Source: Uranotaenia lowii (Eukaryota; Arthropoda; Insecta; Diptera; Culicidae). From it: 64,000 nucleotides of DNA. Positions 1-11,063 of the stretch are shown here, one piece after another. The notes below the pieces were generated by a model that did no database searches, was not told the origin of the DNA, and was given only the letters and a program-made list of their open reading frames with translations. How positions within the stretch are numbered: position 1 is the first letter of the stretch; every line of letters begins with the position of its first letter. Both the position numbers and the translations under genes were made by a program. The stretch covers positions 143,218,853-143,282,852 of the forward strand of contig NC_073693.1 of NCBI RefSeq assembly GCF_029784155.1. The letters are read 5' to 3'.

Positions 1-371
1 TAGTGAGTGCTTATAAGAAAAACATTGCATGTAGGCTTGTTTGCAAAACTAATATTTTTTTCATCTTTGATGGTCTACATCCTATCTAATGTTAAATTTA
101 CATTTTCAAGGGGATTAAGGGAGTTGAATTCATACATCAATGGAAACCTGATCAGGAGAGCATATCAAAATTGTTACACAATCCCATCTCTACGAGATAT
201 TATTAACTGTTCAGATATAGCTTTGATATCATAATCTTCGTTTTGGTCGTTTCGAAAAAAAAAACGATTATAGGTGACTCTTTTGATACAATCAGTTTTT
301 TTTTGCCGGGCAAGCAAATGCTTCGAAAACTTTTATTGAACGTTTGAAGATCTCATTCCAATGCACCAGGC

Positions 372-425
372 ATGGTTCTGTGGTAGCGGGCGCGCATCTT
401 ACCTTTAGGTCGAGGTTCGAATCTC
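372..425 (+). repeat. tRNA-like (SINE head or tRNA pseudogene)
   Basis: A box-A-like TGGTTCTGTGGTAG (373-386) and a clean box B GGTTCGAATCTCC (413-425) are spaced as in a tRNA. The T stem is degenerate, so this is not a functional tRNA. Confidence 0.4.
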
Positions 426-574
426 CTGGCTTAGTACCCGAACTTTTCAAGAATTGTTCAAGTTGTAAACAATGAATGAAAATTTGAGTCCAACTCAGAA
501 CTATTACTATTATTGCGTGTAAGACAAAAATGGCATAAAAGATTGTATGCAAGACTCATATTTTTGCGTTTTTG

Positions 575-780
575 GTGGTCCTAATCCTATCTGATTGAGA
601 TATAATCTTGATTTATTTCAAGGAATGATATGATTTAGTTATGCTTGCATGGACTTTTTGTTATAATTTGAGATATTTTAACATCCTACGAGTGCTAAAT
701 TATATCTCATTTTGATAGGAAAAAATTGAATATCAAAATATCTCATCTTGATATAATTTTGTTTTTCTCTTCTGATCGGG
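575..780 (-). repeat. diverged copy of the CCCGATCAG-terminal element
   Basis: Ends in TTCTGATCGGG. Its interior (ATCCTACGAGTGCTAAAT, repeated ATATCTCATNTTGATAT) matches the arms of the palindrome at 3666-5583 in inverse orientation. A short piece of the same family occurs near 150-231 (CCTGATCAGGAGAGCATAT). Confidence 0.6.
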
Positions 781-1547
781 AAGCCAATAACTTGACCAAC
801 AAAACCCACTTAAAAATCATACGAACTCAGCCAAACTTATATAGGGTTATAGCTTACTGAAAAGGCATTATTTAAGATATTTTGTAATATATCTCCTTTC
901 TTAGTTGAAAAATGTATTTGACATGTTCCACAAAAATGTGTTCCCAATTCAACTTTTTTTGGATAAGATATTTATTTTGTAACATTTTTGATGGAGGATA
1001 AGAGCTTCGTTTGCACTTGCTGGCAATTGCTCTGGTGCACATTAGGGGAGATAAGGGCATAACGAGTACCCCGGGCATAATAAGCACTCCTTTTTTCTAC
1101 AAAATAACGTATTTTCTTAAACAAATTTTCATGAGGATTTGTTTCGTACAACTTTTATTATAAATTTTTCACCAAAAAAGAAATATCTTTTTCGTCTTTA
1201 CAGAAATACTAAATAATAACCAGGTAGGTTCTCAAGTGACGAAAATATTATAATTTTTTAGCACCACCAAATAAGCTTTTATGATCTTTAATCATCTTGA
1301 TCTGAAATGTACGAATTGCAACATGATTTGCACATTGTTTCTCAAATTTCACCATAATGAAATTTTTGATTTTTCACTTTAATCTATTTTAAAACGTGTT
1401 TTTACTCAAATTTGTTGACCTGGGGCGAACAGAGCACTATTAATCAGGGCAAGATGAGCGTTTTCTGCCGTATATTCTAGTAGCGAGTTGAACTCGATGA
1501 AGTCAACTGAATAGTAGAGCTACAACTTAACTCTTTCATCTGTCGAT

Positions 1548-1626
1548 TTGGCCTATTGGTAAGGTGTCGGAGACGTAATCAGTAGACTCGAGTTCGATTC
1601 CTGTTCGAGGGGATTTTTTTTTTCAC
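1548..1626 (+). repeat. tRNA-like pol III unit in the left arm of the foldback MITE
   Basis: Box A-like GGCCTATTGGTAAGG (1550-1564), box B AGTTCGATTCC (1591-1601), then a run of T ending the unit, as in a pol III terminator. Probably a tRNA-derived SINE head rather than a tRNA gene. Confidence 0.5.
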
Positions 1627-1830
1627 ATACCATTCATAATTGTTTTTTTAATGGTTACATTATACAGCCAGTAGCATCATCCGTCAAACAAAACACCAGA
1701 AACATAATGTATGAACATGAGTTAATTCTTTGAATTCTTCAAACAGACCTAGATTATTTTGTTATTGCTTTGTTTGATGAATCTACGCCTCATTGTTTAG
1801 TGCAAAATGCATCGATCATGATTGATAAAG

Positions 1831-1918
1831 GAAAAAAAATACCTTGACCAGGAATCGAACTCGAGTTTACCGATTACCTCTCTGACATCTTACTAATAGC
1901 ACCTAATAGGCCAAATCG
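1831..1918 (-). repeat. tRNA-like pol III unit in the right arm, convergent with the left copy
   Basis: The reverse complement of the left unit, with box B GAGTTCGATTCCTGG (1848-1862 region), a box A region carrying a short insertion (CCTATTAGGTGCTATTAGTAAG), and a T run at its 3' end. The two copies point at each other across a loop of about 200 bp. Confidence 0.5.
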
Positions 1919-2915
1919 TCAGATGAAACAAGTCAAGCTGTAACTCTATTATTCAATTGACTTCATCGAGTCGAATTCGCTGCTAGATTCCCCGACAGAA
2001 AACGCTCATCGTGCCTCGATGAATGGTACTTATACTGCCCCAGGGGTGTTCTCATTATGCCCCTACAGTGACTGGTTTTCAGCTTTCGGCAAAAAAAAAA
2101 TTAAAATGCATTTTTAAACGTTTTTATCTACTTTTTCAAGTTTCATCCAATTAGGCATTTGAGTGTCTGAACACGAAACAATGATGTAATTCACATACTA
2201 TAGCTGTTTTCTATGGTTAAATTAGCGTTTTCCTTAAGGTGGCCGTGATACCCTTATCTCCCCTACATATATTTTGAGCCAATCAAATCAAACAATAAAA
2301 AAGTATCATTATTGCCAATTTTCATCGGAAGTTGTCTATTAGGTATTTTTGTAATGTTAAATATTTTCAAGATCGAAGGAAAATCATGAATCTAAAATCA
2401 TCAAAATATTGTAACAAAACTTGTAACAGTATTCTGTACATCGTTTATTCGAATTACCTCAGTGTATATGAGCGATGTCTTGGATAACCGTTTTTAGAAC
2501 AACTAGATCAACTGTGGCACTCTTTTTGGCCTCTTTGTTTGTTGGGCTTATCGAGAGCAGTTCGACTTTTGTGCATGCAGCAGTTTTTAACTGTTTTCGT
2601 TTCCGTTCTATACAAATGGCAGGCTGTAGTGAAAAATCACATGGCGAAATATTTTGTAGCAATTTATTTCAGAATTTCCAGTCTTTATTTACTGTCGTTT
2701 AACCACGTTAAAGGTATCATCGGTGCATGCGATGATTAGCATGTTTTGAAGTGAGTGATAAGTTGATTTTTTAAATAAAAGCGAAGCACTAAATAATATC
2801 CATTTTTGTATTAGAACTGCTCTAACAATACCAAATTAAAGCTTAGGAAGCAAGGATATCTATCCGTTAGACAAAAGAAGATCAACAGATATGACGATTG
2901 TCCGTTTTTTGTGTG

Positions 2916-3155
2916 TCATTTAACCAATCGTACACGTGTCTGTTCATAGGTTAAATCTTCACACGAAGGTTTTTCTGTAGGATCTACAGTTCCGTCGCCT
3001 CGGTCAGTCGGTTCCAAATCCAGCCTCATGTATCGAGTCTGACCAGTAGGAGAAAACAAAGTTTGGGCCAAGTGATCGGTAATAGCTTGGTCAAGGTCAT
3101 CTAGGTAGCTTGCACGTTTGTAGGAGGTACCAGCAGGGTTGGTAAATTTCGCCCG
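2916..3155 (-). pseudogene. unrecognised open stretch of 79 codons, no start codon
   Basis: The minus strand between an in-frame TGA at 3156-3158 and a TGA at 2916-2918 is open and protein-like in composition (PAGTSYKRASYLDDLDQAI, then TGQTRYMRLDLEPTDRGDG, ending TYEQTRVRLVK). GC is higher than in the surroundings. I do not recognise the family. It may be a fragment of a transposon ORF or of a captured gene. It has no ATG at its start, and no convincing splice context was established. Confidence 0.3.
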
Positions 3156-3333
3156 TCACGCTTGACCCGACTAGTTTTGTTTCATCAAACGACCGGCACC
3201 TTACTTAATTGACGGAGCCTCACTACTCGCATGACAAATGAAGCACGACAACAATCAACATTTCTCCGTCATGCGAATGGCGAAGCTCCTACACATGGTC
3301 AAATTTCTCCTGAGAGTGACTGGCAAAGCTCTT

Positions 3334-3665
3334 CCCGATCAGGAGAGCATATCAAAATAATAACTCAAACGTATCTCACCAAGATATTTATATCTGATTC
3401 AGTTATAATTAATTACTCAAAATTTTCGATTTTAAGTTTCTCTAATCTGAATCATATCTTATTCTGATTGACAGACTTGAATGGGGTTGAGCTCATTTTC
3501 AATGATAAAGATTTTTTTCGGATTGTCTTAAAATGAAATGATTATATCTTATTTTGATATACGTGCAACTTTTTCTGAAACACGGACATCGAAGTCAACG
3601 GTCCAAATCGTGCATTAATGAGTTTTGCTCAATAAAATAATAAAATTGAAACCAATTTTTGGGAA
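3334..3665 (+). repeat. CCCGATCAGGAG element, A-unit copy
   Basis: Starts CCCGATCAGGAGAGCATATC and matches 4641-4980 (direct) and about 4260-4591 (inverted), including TGGGGTTGAGCTCATTTTCA and AACACGGACATCGAAGTCAA. It abuts the palindrome at 3666. Confidence 0.75.
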
Positions 3666-5583
3666 CCCGATCAGGAGGGAAAAACTAAATTATATCAAGA
3701 TGAGATATTTTGATACTAATATTTTTCCTATCTAAATGAGTTATTATTCAGTACTCGTAGGATGTTAAAATATCTCAAATTATATAAAAAAAATCTATGC
3801 GATCATAGCTAAATTATATCTATTTTAGATATGCTCCTTTCAAGATTATATCTCATTCAAATAGCATAGTTTGATATTGGGCAGAACAAAACCTATCAAA
3901 ATTAAAACTTATCAAGATATGAGTGCTTCGAGAAAAATTTCTAATGGAATCCCGATCAGGAGGTTAAAACAAAATTATATCAAGATGAGAGATGATACTA
4001 ATATTTTTCCTATCTAAATGAGATATTATTCAGTACTCGTAGGATGTTAAAATATCTCAAATTATATCAAAAAATCTATGCGATCATAGCTAAATTATAT
4101 CAATTTTAGATATGCTCCTTACAAGATTATATCTCGTTCAGATAGCATAGTTTGATATTGGGCAGAACAAAACCTATCAAAATTTTAACTTATCAAGATA
4201 TGAGTGCTTCGAGAAAATTTTCTAGTGGAATGTCAATAAACCACATTATTTGCTAAACCATGCCCCATATCTGGTTTCCAAAAACTTAGATTCAATTTTA
4301 TGAATCTATTGAGCGAAACTTACAAACGCACGGTTTGGGCCGTTGACTTCGATGTCCGTGTTTCAGAAAAAGTTGTACGTATATCAAAATAAGATATAAT
4401 CATTTTATTTTAGGACAATCCGAAAAAAATCTTGATCATTGAAAATGAGCTCAACCCCATTCAAGTCTGTCAATCAGAATAAGATATGATTCAGATTGGA
4501 GAAACTTAAAATCGAAAATTTGTAGTACTTAATTATAACTGAATCAAATGTAAATATCTTGCTGAGATACGCTTGAGTTATTCTGATCGGGAAACCAAAA
4601 ATAGAGCATGGTTTTAGCATATAATGTGGTTTATTGACATCCCGATCAGGAGAGCATATCAAAATAATAACTCAAGCGTATCTCACCAAGATATTTACAT
4701 CAGATTCAGTTTTAATTAAGCACTACAAATTTTCGATTTTTAGTTTCTCCAATCTGAATAATATCTTATTCTGATTGACAGACTTGAATGGGGTTGAGCT
4801 CATTTTCAATGATCAAGATTTTTTTCGGATTGTCCTAAAATAAAATGATTATATCTTATTTTGATATACGTACAACTTTTTCTGAAACACGGACATCGAA
4901 GTCAACGGCCCAAACCGTACGTTTATGAGTTTCGCTCAACAGATTCAAAAAAATTTAATCCAAGTTTCGGGAAACCAAAAATGGGGCATGGTTTAGCAAA
5001 TAATGTGGTTTATTGACATTCCACTAGAAAATTTTCTCGAAGCACTCATATCTTGATAAGTTAAAATTTTGATAGGTTTTGTTCTGCCCAATATCAAACT
5101 ATGCTATCTGAACGAGATATAATCTTGTAAGGAGCATATCTAAAATTGATATAATTTAGCTATGATCGCATAGATTTTTTGATATAATTTGAGATATTTT
5201 AACATCCTACGAGTACTGAATAATAACTCATTTAGATAGGAAAAATATTAGTATCATCTCTCATCTTGATATAATTTTGTTTTAACCTCCTGATCGGGAT
5301 TCCATTAGAAATTTTTCTCGAAGCACTCATATCTTGATAAGTTTTAATTTTGATAGGTTTTGTTCTGCCCAATATCAAACTATGCTATCTGAATGAGATA
5401 TAATCTTGAAAGGAGCATATCTAAAATAGATATAATTTAGCTATGATCGCATAGATTTTTTGTTATATAATTTGAGATATTTTAACATCCTACGAGTACT
5501 GAATAATAACTCATTTAGATAGGAAAAAATTAGTATCAAAATATCTCATCTTGATATAATTTAGTTTTTCCCTCCTGATCGGG
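3666..5583. mobile_element. 1.9-kb near-perfect palindrome of CCCGATCAGGAG units
   Basis: Begins CCCGATCAGGAGGG at 3666 and ends CCCTCCTGATCGGG at 5583. The internal boundaries CCCGATCAGGAGG (3951) and CCTCCTGATCGGG (ending 5298) are exactly symmetrical about 4624.5. Each 0.96-kb arm holds two B units (ATCCTACGAGTACTGAATAA etc.) and one A unit. The spacer at 4592-4640 is itself a piece of the flanking unit. There is no coding sequence. This is a foldback or MITE-like family not assigned to a known superfamily. Confidence 0.75.
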
Positions 5584-5619
5584 TTCACACTTCGATCGGC
5601 TGCATACGGCAGGTACAAC

Positions 5620-6000
5620 CAGGTTTGCCAACTGTTTTTCGAAAAAGTCTGGAAGATTTAGAAAAAATGTCTGGAAATGTCTGAAAAAGTCTGGATAGCT
5701 TGCTTTTGGGAAAGTGGTGTTCTGTTTGACTCTAATTTATCATATATTTTCGAAGAATTTGCCATTATTCATAGCTTTCGACCACTGCATTCATAATTCA
5801 TAAATTGTAATAAATTTCTGTCATATTATATCGTGACCATTTTGAATTTTCAGAGTTTCTTAGAACAATTTATGTCCTAAGCCAAAAGTCTGGAATTGTC
5901 TGGAAGAAATGTCAAAAGTCTGTAAGTTTGGAATACTGAAAAAATGTCTGGCAAAAGTCCAAAAAGTCTGGAAGATCCAGAAAAAATCTGGAAGGTTGAC
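5620..6000. repeat. phrase-like degenerate repeat (GTCTGGAA)
   Basis: Two clusters, 5646-5695 and 5885-5992, of imperfect repeats around GTCTGGAA and AAAAAGTCTGG, separated by unique DNA. The outer edges are GTTTGCCAACTG on the left and GGTTGACATC on the right. No ORF. Confidence 0.55.
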
Positions 6001-6185
6001 ATCACTCAGTACAACTAATTGAACGACTTGCTGGCAGAGAGCAACGATAATAATAAATGCGTTTCTTTTTCGTCTTCGGTTCGGTCGACGACTCGTTCGA
6101 ATGCGATTGGTGAACGCTTGACTATGAATTTTTTTTAGCTTCAAACGATTGGGGGTTGAGTGACTGGCAAACGAAGTGACTGGCG

Positions 6186-7035
6186 TAGGGGAACATGCCC
6201 TATTATGCGCCACCTAAGCGAATCGCTGATTTTCTATGTATTCCACGTACAAATTGTGTTGAAAATAGGTGCAATCGTTGAAGAAAAGTGTTTTCTACAA
6301 ATGCCTATGATATTTTATTACTCAAATTGCTATAGTTGCTTCAAAAACTTGATTGTTAAAAACCATATTCAAAGCCACAGAACAAAACTGTGTTGCAAAT
6401 ACGCGCCGCTGTGTATTCAATATGCGCCTAGCAGCCGAACACACCCGAAAGCAGCCGAAGACCAAAAACACACCAATACTTACAGACACTTTGACTGAAA
6501 AGAAAATCAAAATGGGCTATTCAAAATTTTGAAAAAAATGAAAAGTAGATTTTTTGGGCTGAATTAACGCTCCAAATATGGTTTTAGACTTTTTGTTCAT
6601 TTTAAATGAAAATTGGCCTTTTTGAAAATTTAATGCTATTTTCAGCCTACTACGATTGGCGCGTTATAACGAACGCATGGGCCGTGATAGAACATACCCA
6701 TAAAAAGCATACCTTTGCGAGTTCAGTATGATTTTTTAGCATGAAATCATAGTTTAGATTCTCCTCTATCGATGTGTCAGAAAATATTGTCTTATTCGTT
6801 TTTCTCTACTAGGTGACACCTTATTGAAAGTGTTTTAAAATTTAGATCAAAATTATGAAAAACCTGAAATTATCACGACACACGGGCATTTTAAGGAAAA
6901 ATTTATGCTTGCCATGACCAATCACAGCATTTAAAACAAATTGGTAATATTTTGCAGGCTTAAAATGTTTCTGATTCTTCAAAACAAAGGTGGCGCGTAT
7001 AAGCCACATGGTGCGTTATATGAACTTTTCCCCTA
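6186..7035. mobile_element. MITE with TAGGGGAA/TTCCCCTA termini
   Basis: TAGGGGAACATG at 6186 and its inverse TTTTCCCCTA at 7026-7035 bound 850 bp. Subterminal GCGCCACC/GGTGGCGCG also mirror each other. Same terminal style as 1043-2265. Short ORFs inside have no protein similarity I recognise. Confidence 0.6.
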
Positions 7036-7081
7036 TAAGGAACAGTCAATTGAGTTTGACGGACCAAGAGGCTCAACAGTC

Positions 7082-7243
7082 ACAGCCATTTGACTAATGA
7101 CGATGAATGATGCCAACCCTGGGTACCAGCCACCATCTCCGAGCCAAGGGACCCCGATTAGAAGTCGAAGTCGAAGACGCGTAGTCAACGACGCGAGCCA
7201 TCCGGCTAGTGTAAAAACTGTGCTCACCAGCCGAATTAGGCCG
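7082..7243. repeat. GC-rich retroelement-like fragment left of the inserted MITE
   Basis: The composition changes abruptly to GC-rich (GAGCCAAGGGACCCC, AGTCGAAGTCGAAGACGCG), like the DNA right of the MITE at 7718 (GAGCCAAGGG recurs there). Read as the upstream part of the RTE-like element, split by the insertion. Confidence 0.4.
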
Positions 7244-7717
7244 TACCCAGCAAACATTTTTGTCGGTGTATTTCTAAACAAACTTTGTTATACATTTCAT
7301 ATACATTATAGAATCATCGCATGAAACTCGAAAAAACAGCATTCACCTACCAAAGTGAAGGCAATATACACATACATATTTTCTTCTTCTTCTGGCTTTA
7401 GTGATAAGTATTGAACATATTGGACGATATTCAACTTATAGAGTACCTACATACATACTAACAGTATGCGAGAGAGGGCAAGTTTTGCTCTCAATGCATG
7501 CAAACCGTTGCCAGCGACAATGAATGATCCCTCTGATTTTAAGAAATCTGGTACCACTGCTTATCGCTTTTCTCACTTGAATCTCACACGGGAGAACAAA
7601 TTTGCAAACATGGCGCACTTCTTATCACATCCGAGTCGATACACTTTAAATAACCATTTTTACGATCGTTTACATATTTGATAGGAATTACGGTCTGCAT
7701 TTTATGTTTGCTGGGTA
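7244..7717. mobile_element. TA-flanked MITE with CCCAGCAAAC termini
   Basis: CCCAGCAAACAT at 7246 and ATGTTTGCTGGG ending at 7715 are perfect terminal inverted repeats. TA at 7244-7245 and at 7716-7717 is the target duplication. 470 bp, non-coding. It sits inside the retroelement-like DNA, so it is younger than that. Confidence 0.8.
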
Positions 7718-8674
7718 GGAACTCTCGTTAGGGTTCCGAGCCAAGGGTTTCCGACACTTTCGGGTCGGTATTGCTTGCTGTCATCAGTCCGGAGGGGCAC
7801 CAGTCTCTGCCCTGAGCCAGTGGACACGGCTACCGTGGATACCCCATATCGGGTTCTCCGATTGGCGATGAGAATATAGCTCACGGATTAGGCCAGGTCA
7901 GTAGGAGCTCACCTCCGAGTTCTGAGTCAACCAGACCAAGCCTCGGTAGTCGTTGAACCGGTCGGACGCCATCTCATGTTTTTGACCCATCCATAGCTGG
8001 TTGTGGGTAGCAATGAGGCTTCTTCGTCACTTACTACATACAACCAGCTGGTGATGGGCAAAGAGTCACACAGGCAGTATAATGCAGCCGTGAGATCCGG
8101 CAGTGAGTTATCAGCGGAAGTCGTGCCTAAATACTATAGACTCCACAAGCAACTGCAGTCGAAAAGACTTAGCACTCGCACGAAGTGTAACACGTATATG
8201 GCGCTCATTAGACCGGTTGTTCTCTACGGGCACGAGACATGGATATTGCTCGAGGAGGGGCTGCGTACACTCGGAGTATTCGAGTGACGAGTGTTGGGAG
8301 CCATCTTTGGCGGTGTGCAGAAGAACGGTGTGTGGAGGCGAATGATGAACCACGAGGTCGCGCGACTCTACTACGAACCTAGTATCCAGAAGGTGGTCAA
8401 GGCTGGTCGGATACGCTGGGCGGGACATGTTGCGAGAATGCTGGACGACTGTCCTGCAAAACAGGTGTTCGCTACGAATCCGGTAGGAACAAGACGAGCG
8501 GGGGCGCAAAGAGGGAGGTGGTTAGACCAAGTGGAGCGTGATCTGGCGAACGTGGGGTGCCCATGAAATTGGAGAACGGTTGCTATGAACCGAGTGAATT
8601 TTAGGAATTATGTTCGTCAAGTTATGTATGTCGTGACTCGTGAGAAGGAATACTACGAAATTAAAAATATATAA
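7718..8674 (+). pseudogene. RTE-like non-LTR retrotransposon relic, C-terminal end of ORF2
   Basis: From about 8057 the plus strand encodes the C-terminal tail of an RTE-type LINE polyprotein: KRLSTRTKCNTYMALIRPVV, LYGHETW, then RVLGAIFGGVQKNGVWRR, EPSIQKVVKAGRIRWAGHVA and RGRWLDQVERDL. The frame carries two in-frame TGA codons, 8285-8287 and 8564-8566. Each stands where the family has Arg, so both look like CGA to TGA changes. After the second, the frame continues to TAA at 8672-8674. The reverse transcriptase catalytic core and endonuclease are absent. 7718-8056 is GC-rich and probably belongs to the same insertion but has no recognised product. Confidence 0.8.
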
Positions 8675-8780
8675 CATTTTAACGCACGGTAAATTATAGA
8701 TTCGCAAATTCAAGTTATACCAAAAACATCAAAAAAGGAAAAAATGGGTCCAAAAAGTTTGAATTTTTTGAAATTTTATA

Positions 8781-8805
8781 TAGCATAGCATAGCATAGCA
8801 TAGCA
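8781..8805. repeat. (TAGCA)5 microsatellite
   Basis: Five TAGCA units followed by a degenerate sixth. It lies about 100 bp after the LINE stop codon and may be its 3' tail, since short tandem 3' ends are known in the RTE clade (inference). Confidence 0.6.
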
Positions 8806-10304
8806 TATCATAGGGTGACTACACACATCTTTCATTGGCTGATATACGAGGTACAACTGATAATCAAGTACAACGCAAGATGCTAAAATGAGTATCTGGA
8901 TTCAATATTCATTTCAAGTGCTGCTCTTGAAGATCAGTTTCGTACCATGATGCACACCGTGATAAGTCAATGTAATCATAGAAGGGATTATCTGAAACAG
9001 CAAAAATAACTTTTTAGGTGGAGAGAACTCATACGACACATAAAGCTGTTTCAGAAAGGTTATGGAAGGGATCCTAGAAGGGTTATGGAAAAAAATAGGA
9101 TTAACGAAATAGGTATAAATTGATTAAAATAAAATGAAACAATCTCACCAGAGTCCATTGATAGGCGATGAGGGAAGGACGCAGCATGGATTGATTTGTA
9201 TTTGATCGTCCTGTTGTACTAATGGTAACCATCCCTGCACCTTCAAGTCACTGTTGCTTAAAAATCCAGCAAGTGCTTATGAATCATTCGGGATCGGGAT
9301 TTGAGTGCTTCTTTTCTTAGTTAACTTCCCGACAAATTTACTTTCCCACAACATCACCAAACACAATTCCAACAATAAACCACTGCCCCAACTATTTCAG
9401 CCGAATCATAACGAATCACATGACCGAATCATATTTCTTCGCCCAATAGCATTTTATTAATTTGACCAACAAAATGCAGAACTTCTAATTAATAGGATAC
9501 GAATTCTAGGCCCAGAAAACATTATTTTCTTCTTGGCCGGCTGAAGCTTACTCTAGCAAAACAAACAGACTGTTCAACACATTCGCTAATACAAAATTTA
9601 AGACAGCAGGTGAACCAAAACCACAAGACCACCGACTTTTGGTTTTAAATCATTCAACACACATCCGTCTAAGCGTTTAACACATTTTTAAAAGATTTCT
9701 CACAAAATGCATATAGAAATTATAAAATTATTGTTCATTTTCACTGGAACGAAAGAAAAAAAACACGTGCGATGCCATCAGGTCAACGACTTCTTCGTAT
9801 CGATTCTTAAATTTTTTGAAATTTTATATCATAATATTATAAAAATAATTTGAAATTTTTTAAAATATGCATTATAAATGTAGTTTAATGAGATAAAATT
9901 GGAGAAGTAGAAGCGTGCAGCATCTTTTCCCCATCCTATTTCAAAATGCACGTTTATTCACTAGATATTAAAATTATGTTTATTGGTTGATTATTGAAAA
10001 CATAAAATCACACCTCCCCTCTCGCCCTTCCCCATGAGCAAGCTCTAGGACCGCATCTGGTCAATCGTAAGTTTTATATGTTCTTGGTCGTGCCAGGTAG
10101 TATCAGCTTTTAAATATTATATAGTTCATTAAATTACTTTAATTTTCAGTTTATTTTGGCTGGCGCTTAAAACAACTGAAATTCCCAAAGCTGGCATTAT
10201 ATTCCGTGCCACTTGTTTTCTAAATAAATTATAGATTTGAAACTTGAGCTCACACTACTCAAAATATAATTTCGAATATAAAATAAATCGTGTTAGAAAC
10301 TTAC

Positions 10305-10505
10305 CGATGATCCAATTTGAAGTGTGGTGAGCTGCGGCATCATTCCGTACGGTACGGCGGCAGCCGGGTTTTCACTGGACATGATCATCGAAACACCCCG
10401 GGGTTGAACCGGAGTGACGGTGTCCGTTTTGTACGGCGTTCCGACGCTCAGATGGGGTGTTTGCATCTGCACGTACTGCTGCGGATTTGGAGATAGCGAA
10501 AGCAC
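10305..10505 (-). CDS. shep: shep/RBMS exon: C-terminal low-complexity region
   Basis: A 201-nt exon, phase 0 in and out, after a 59-nt intron (10506-10564; donor GTGAGT, acceptor AATGTAG). The sense strand reads [17 protein letters not shown], then [13 protein letters not shown] and [13 protein letters not shown]. This is a Pro/Gln/Met/Ser-rich tail as in the C-terminal half of shep. The donor TCG|GTAAGT is at 10304. Reading through it gives VSF and then a stop within 20 nt, so further exons are expected; none was recognised between 1 and 10300. The branch-site-like TACTAAA sits only about 10 nt before the acceptor, unusually close. Confidence 0.88.
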
Positions 10506-10564
10506 CTACATTTAGTACATAGATGATCCTCTGTTTTTTTCTGAGCGTTTAATGAAAAACTCAC

Positions 10565-10932
10565 CTGATCATCGACTGGGGCAATCGGTTGGGTCATCAT
10601 GTACCCGGGAACCCACTGGGATCCGGGCATGGCATAGCCGCCGACCTGTGGGGTTCCAAACCGGCCATAGGGCATCCCGATGTGGGCACCTACATTCACT
10701 CCGATACCGTTTTGCTGCAGATTGGGATCGTACGTGACCGGAATACCTTCGGCTCCATCGCGCCAGGACCGGGCATTCGGATCCGGGCTCTTGAAGGCGT
10801 TCTTCTTCTTAGAGCCTCCATCGGCGAACTTCACTAGCAACGGTTCCTTGGCACCCTGCAGCTGCGTCCCGTTGAACATCTGAATGATTTGTTCGCATTT
10901 CTCTCGAGACTCCATCCGAGCGAAACCGACAC
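10565..10932 (-). CDS. shep: shep/RBMS exon: second half of RRM2 and conserved linker
   Basis: The minus strand, starting at CACCAG|GTGTCGG, reads [17 protein letters not shown] (RNP1 of RRM2 plus the following helix). It continues through LLVKFADGG, a lysine-rich KKK patch and [11 protein letters not shown], then a Gly/Pro/Met/Tyr-rich stretch ending [16 protein letters not shown]. All are shep-family landmarks. It is 368 nt, phase 1 in and phase 0 out, with donor CAG|GTGAGT at 10564. The second beta-alpha-beta part of RRM2 is complete. The lower-complexity segment after FADGG is the usual family linker, not a recognised domain. Confidence 0.95.
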
Positions 10933-11063
10933 CTGGTGAGTTGAACAAAAAACAAAAGTTTTTAAAAGGTTAGCTAAACTTCACAATTTTAAAACTGGTA
11001 TCGGCTGATAATTGTAACATTTCGATCTTGCGACGCTAAACCGGATCAATGTCGTTCACTCAC

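Larger units (their letters stand above)
1043..2265. mobile_element. foldback MITE with TAGGGGAGATAAGGG termini
   Basis: Terminal inverted repeats TAGGGGAGATAAGGG (from 1043) and CCCTTATCTCCCCTA (to 2265) enclose 1.2 kb. Inside, 1421-1625 and 1833-2045 form a second long inverted repeat: CCTGGGGC, then GATGAGCGTTTTCTG on the left, is mirrored on the right. There is no coding sequence. The TA at each end may be the TA target duplication of Tc1/mariner-type MITEs (inference). Confidence 0.7.
1..10304 (-). other. shep downstream intron (3' exons not in window), transposon-rich
   Basis: Begins at donor GTAAGT (10304) and runs off the left edge. No exon with family similarity was seen on the minus strand here. 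The interval holds MITEs, a large palindrome, tRNA-like sequences and a LINE relic, listed separately. Position 8806-10304 is AT-rich single-copy-looking DNA in which I see nothing else. Confidence 0.6.

Noticed and set aside
5860..6213. 117-codon minus ORF
   Set aside because: Runs through the GTCTGGAA phrase repeat and into MITE DNA; no recognised domain.
8111..8509. 132-codon minus ORF
   Set aside because: Shadow of the RTE-like ORF2 relic on the plus strand.
10448..10564. read-through of the 59-nt intron as extra coding sequence
   Set aside because: Canonical GTGAGT donor and TAG acceptor with phase-0 joining explain the exon pair; read-through gives a Cys-rich tail unlike the family and a stop.
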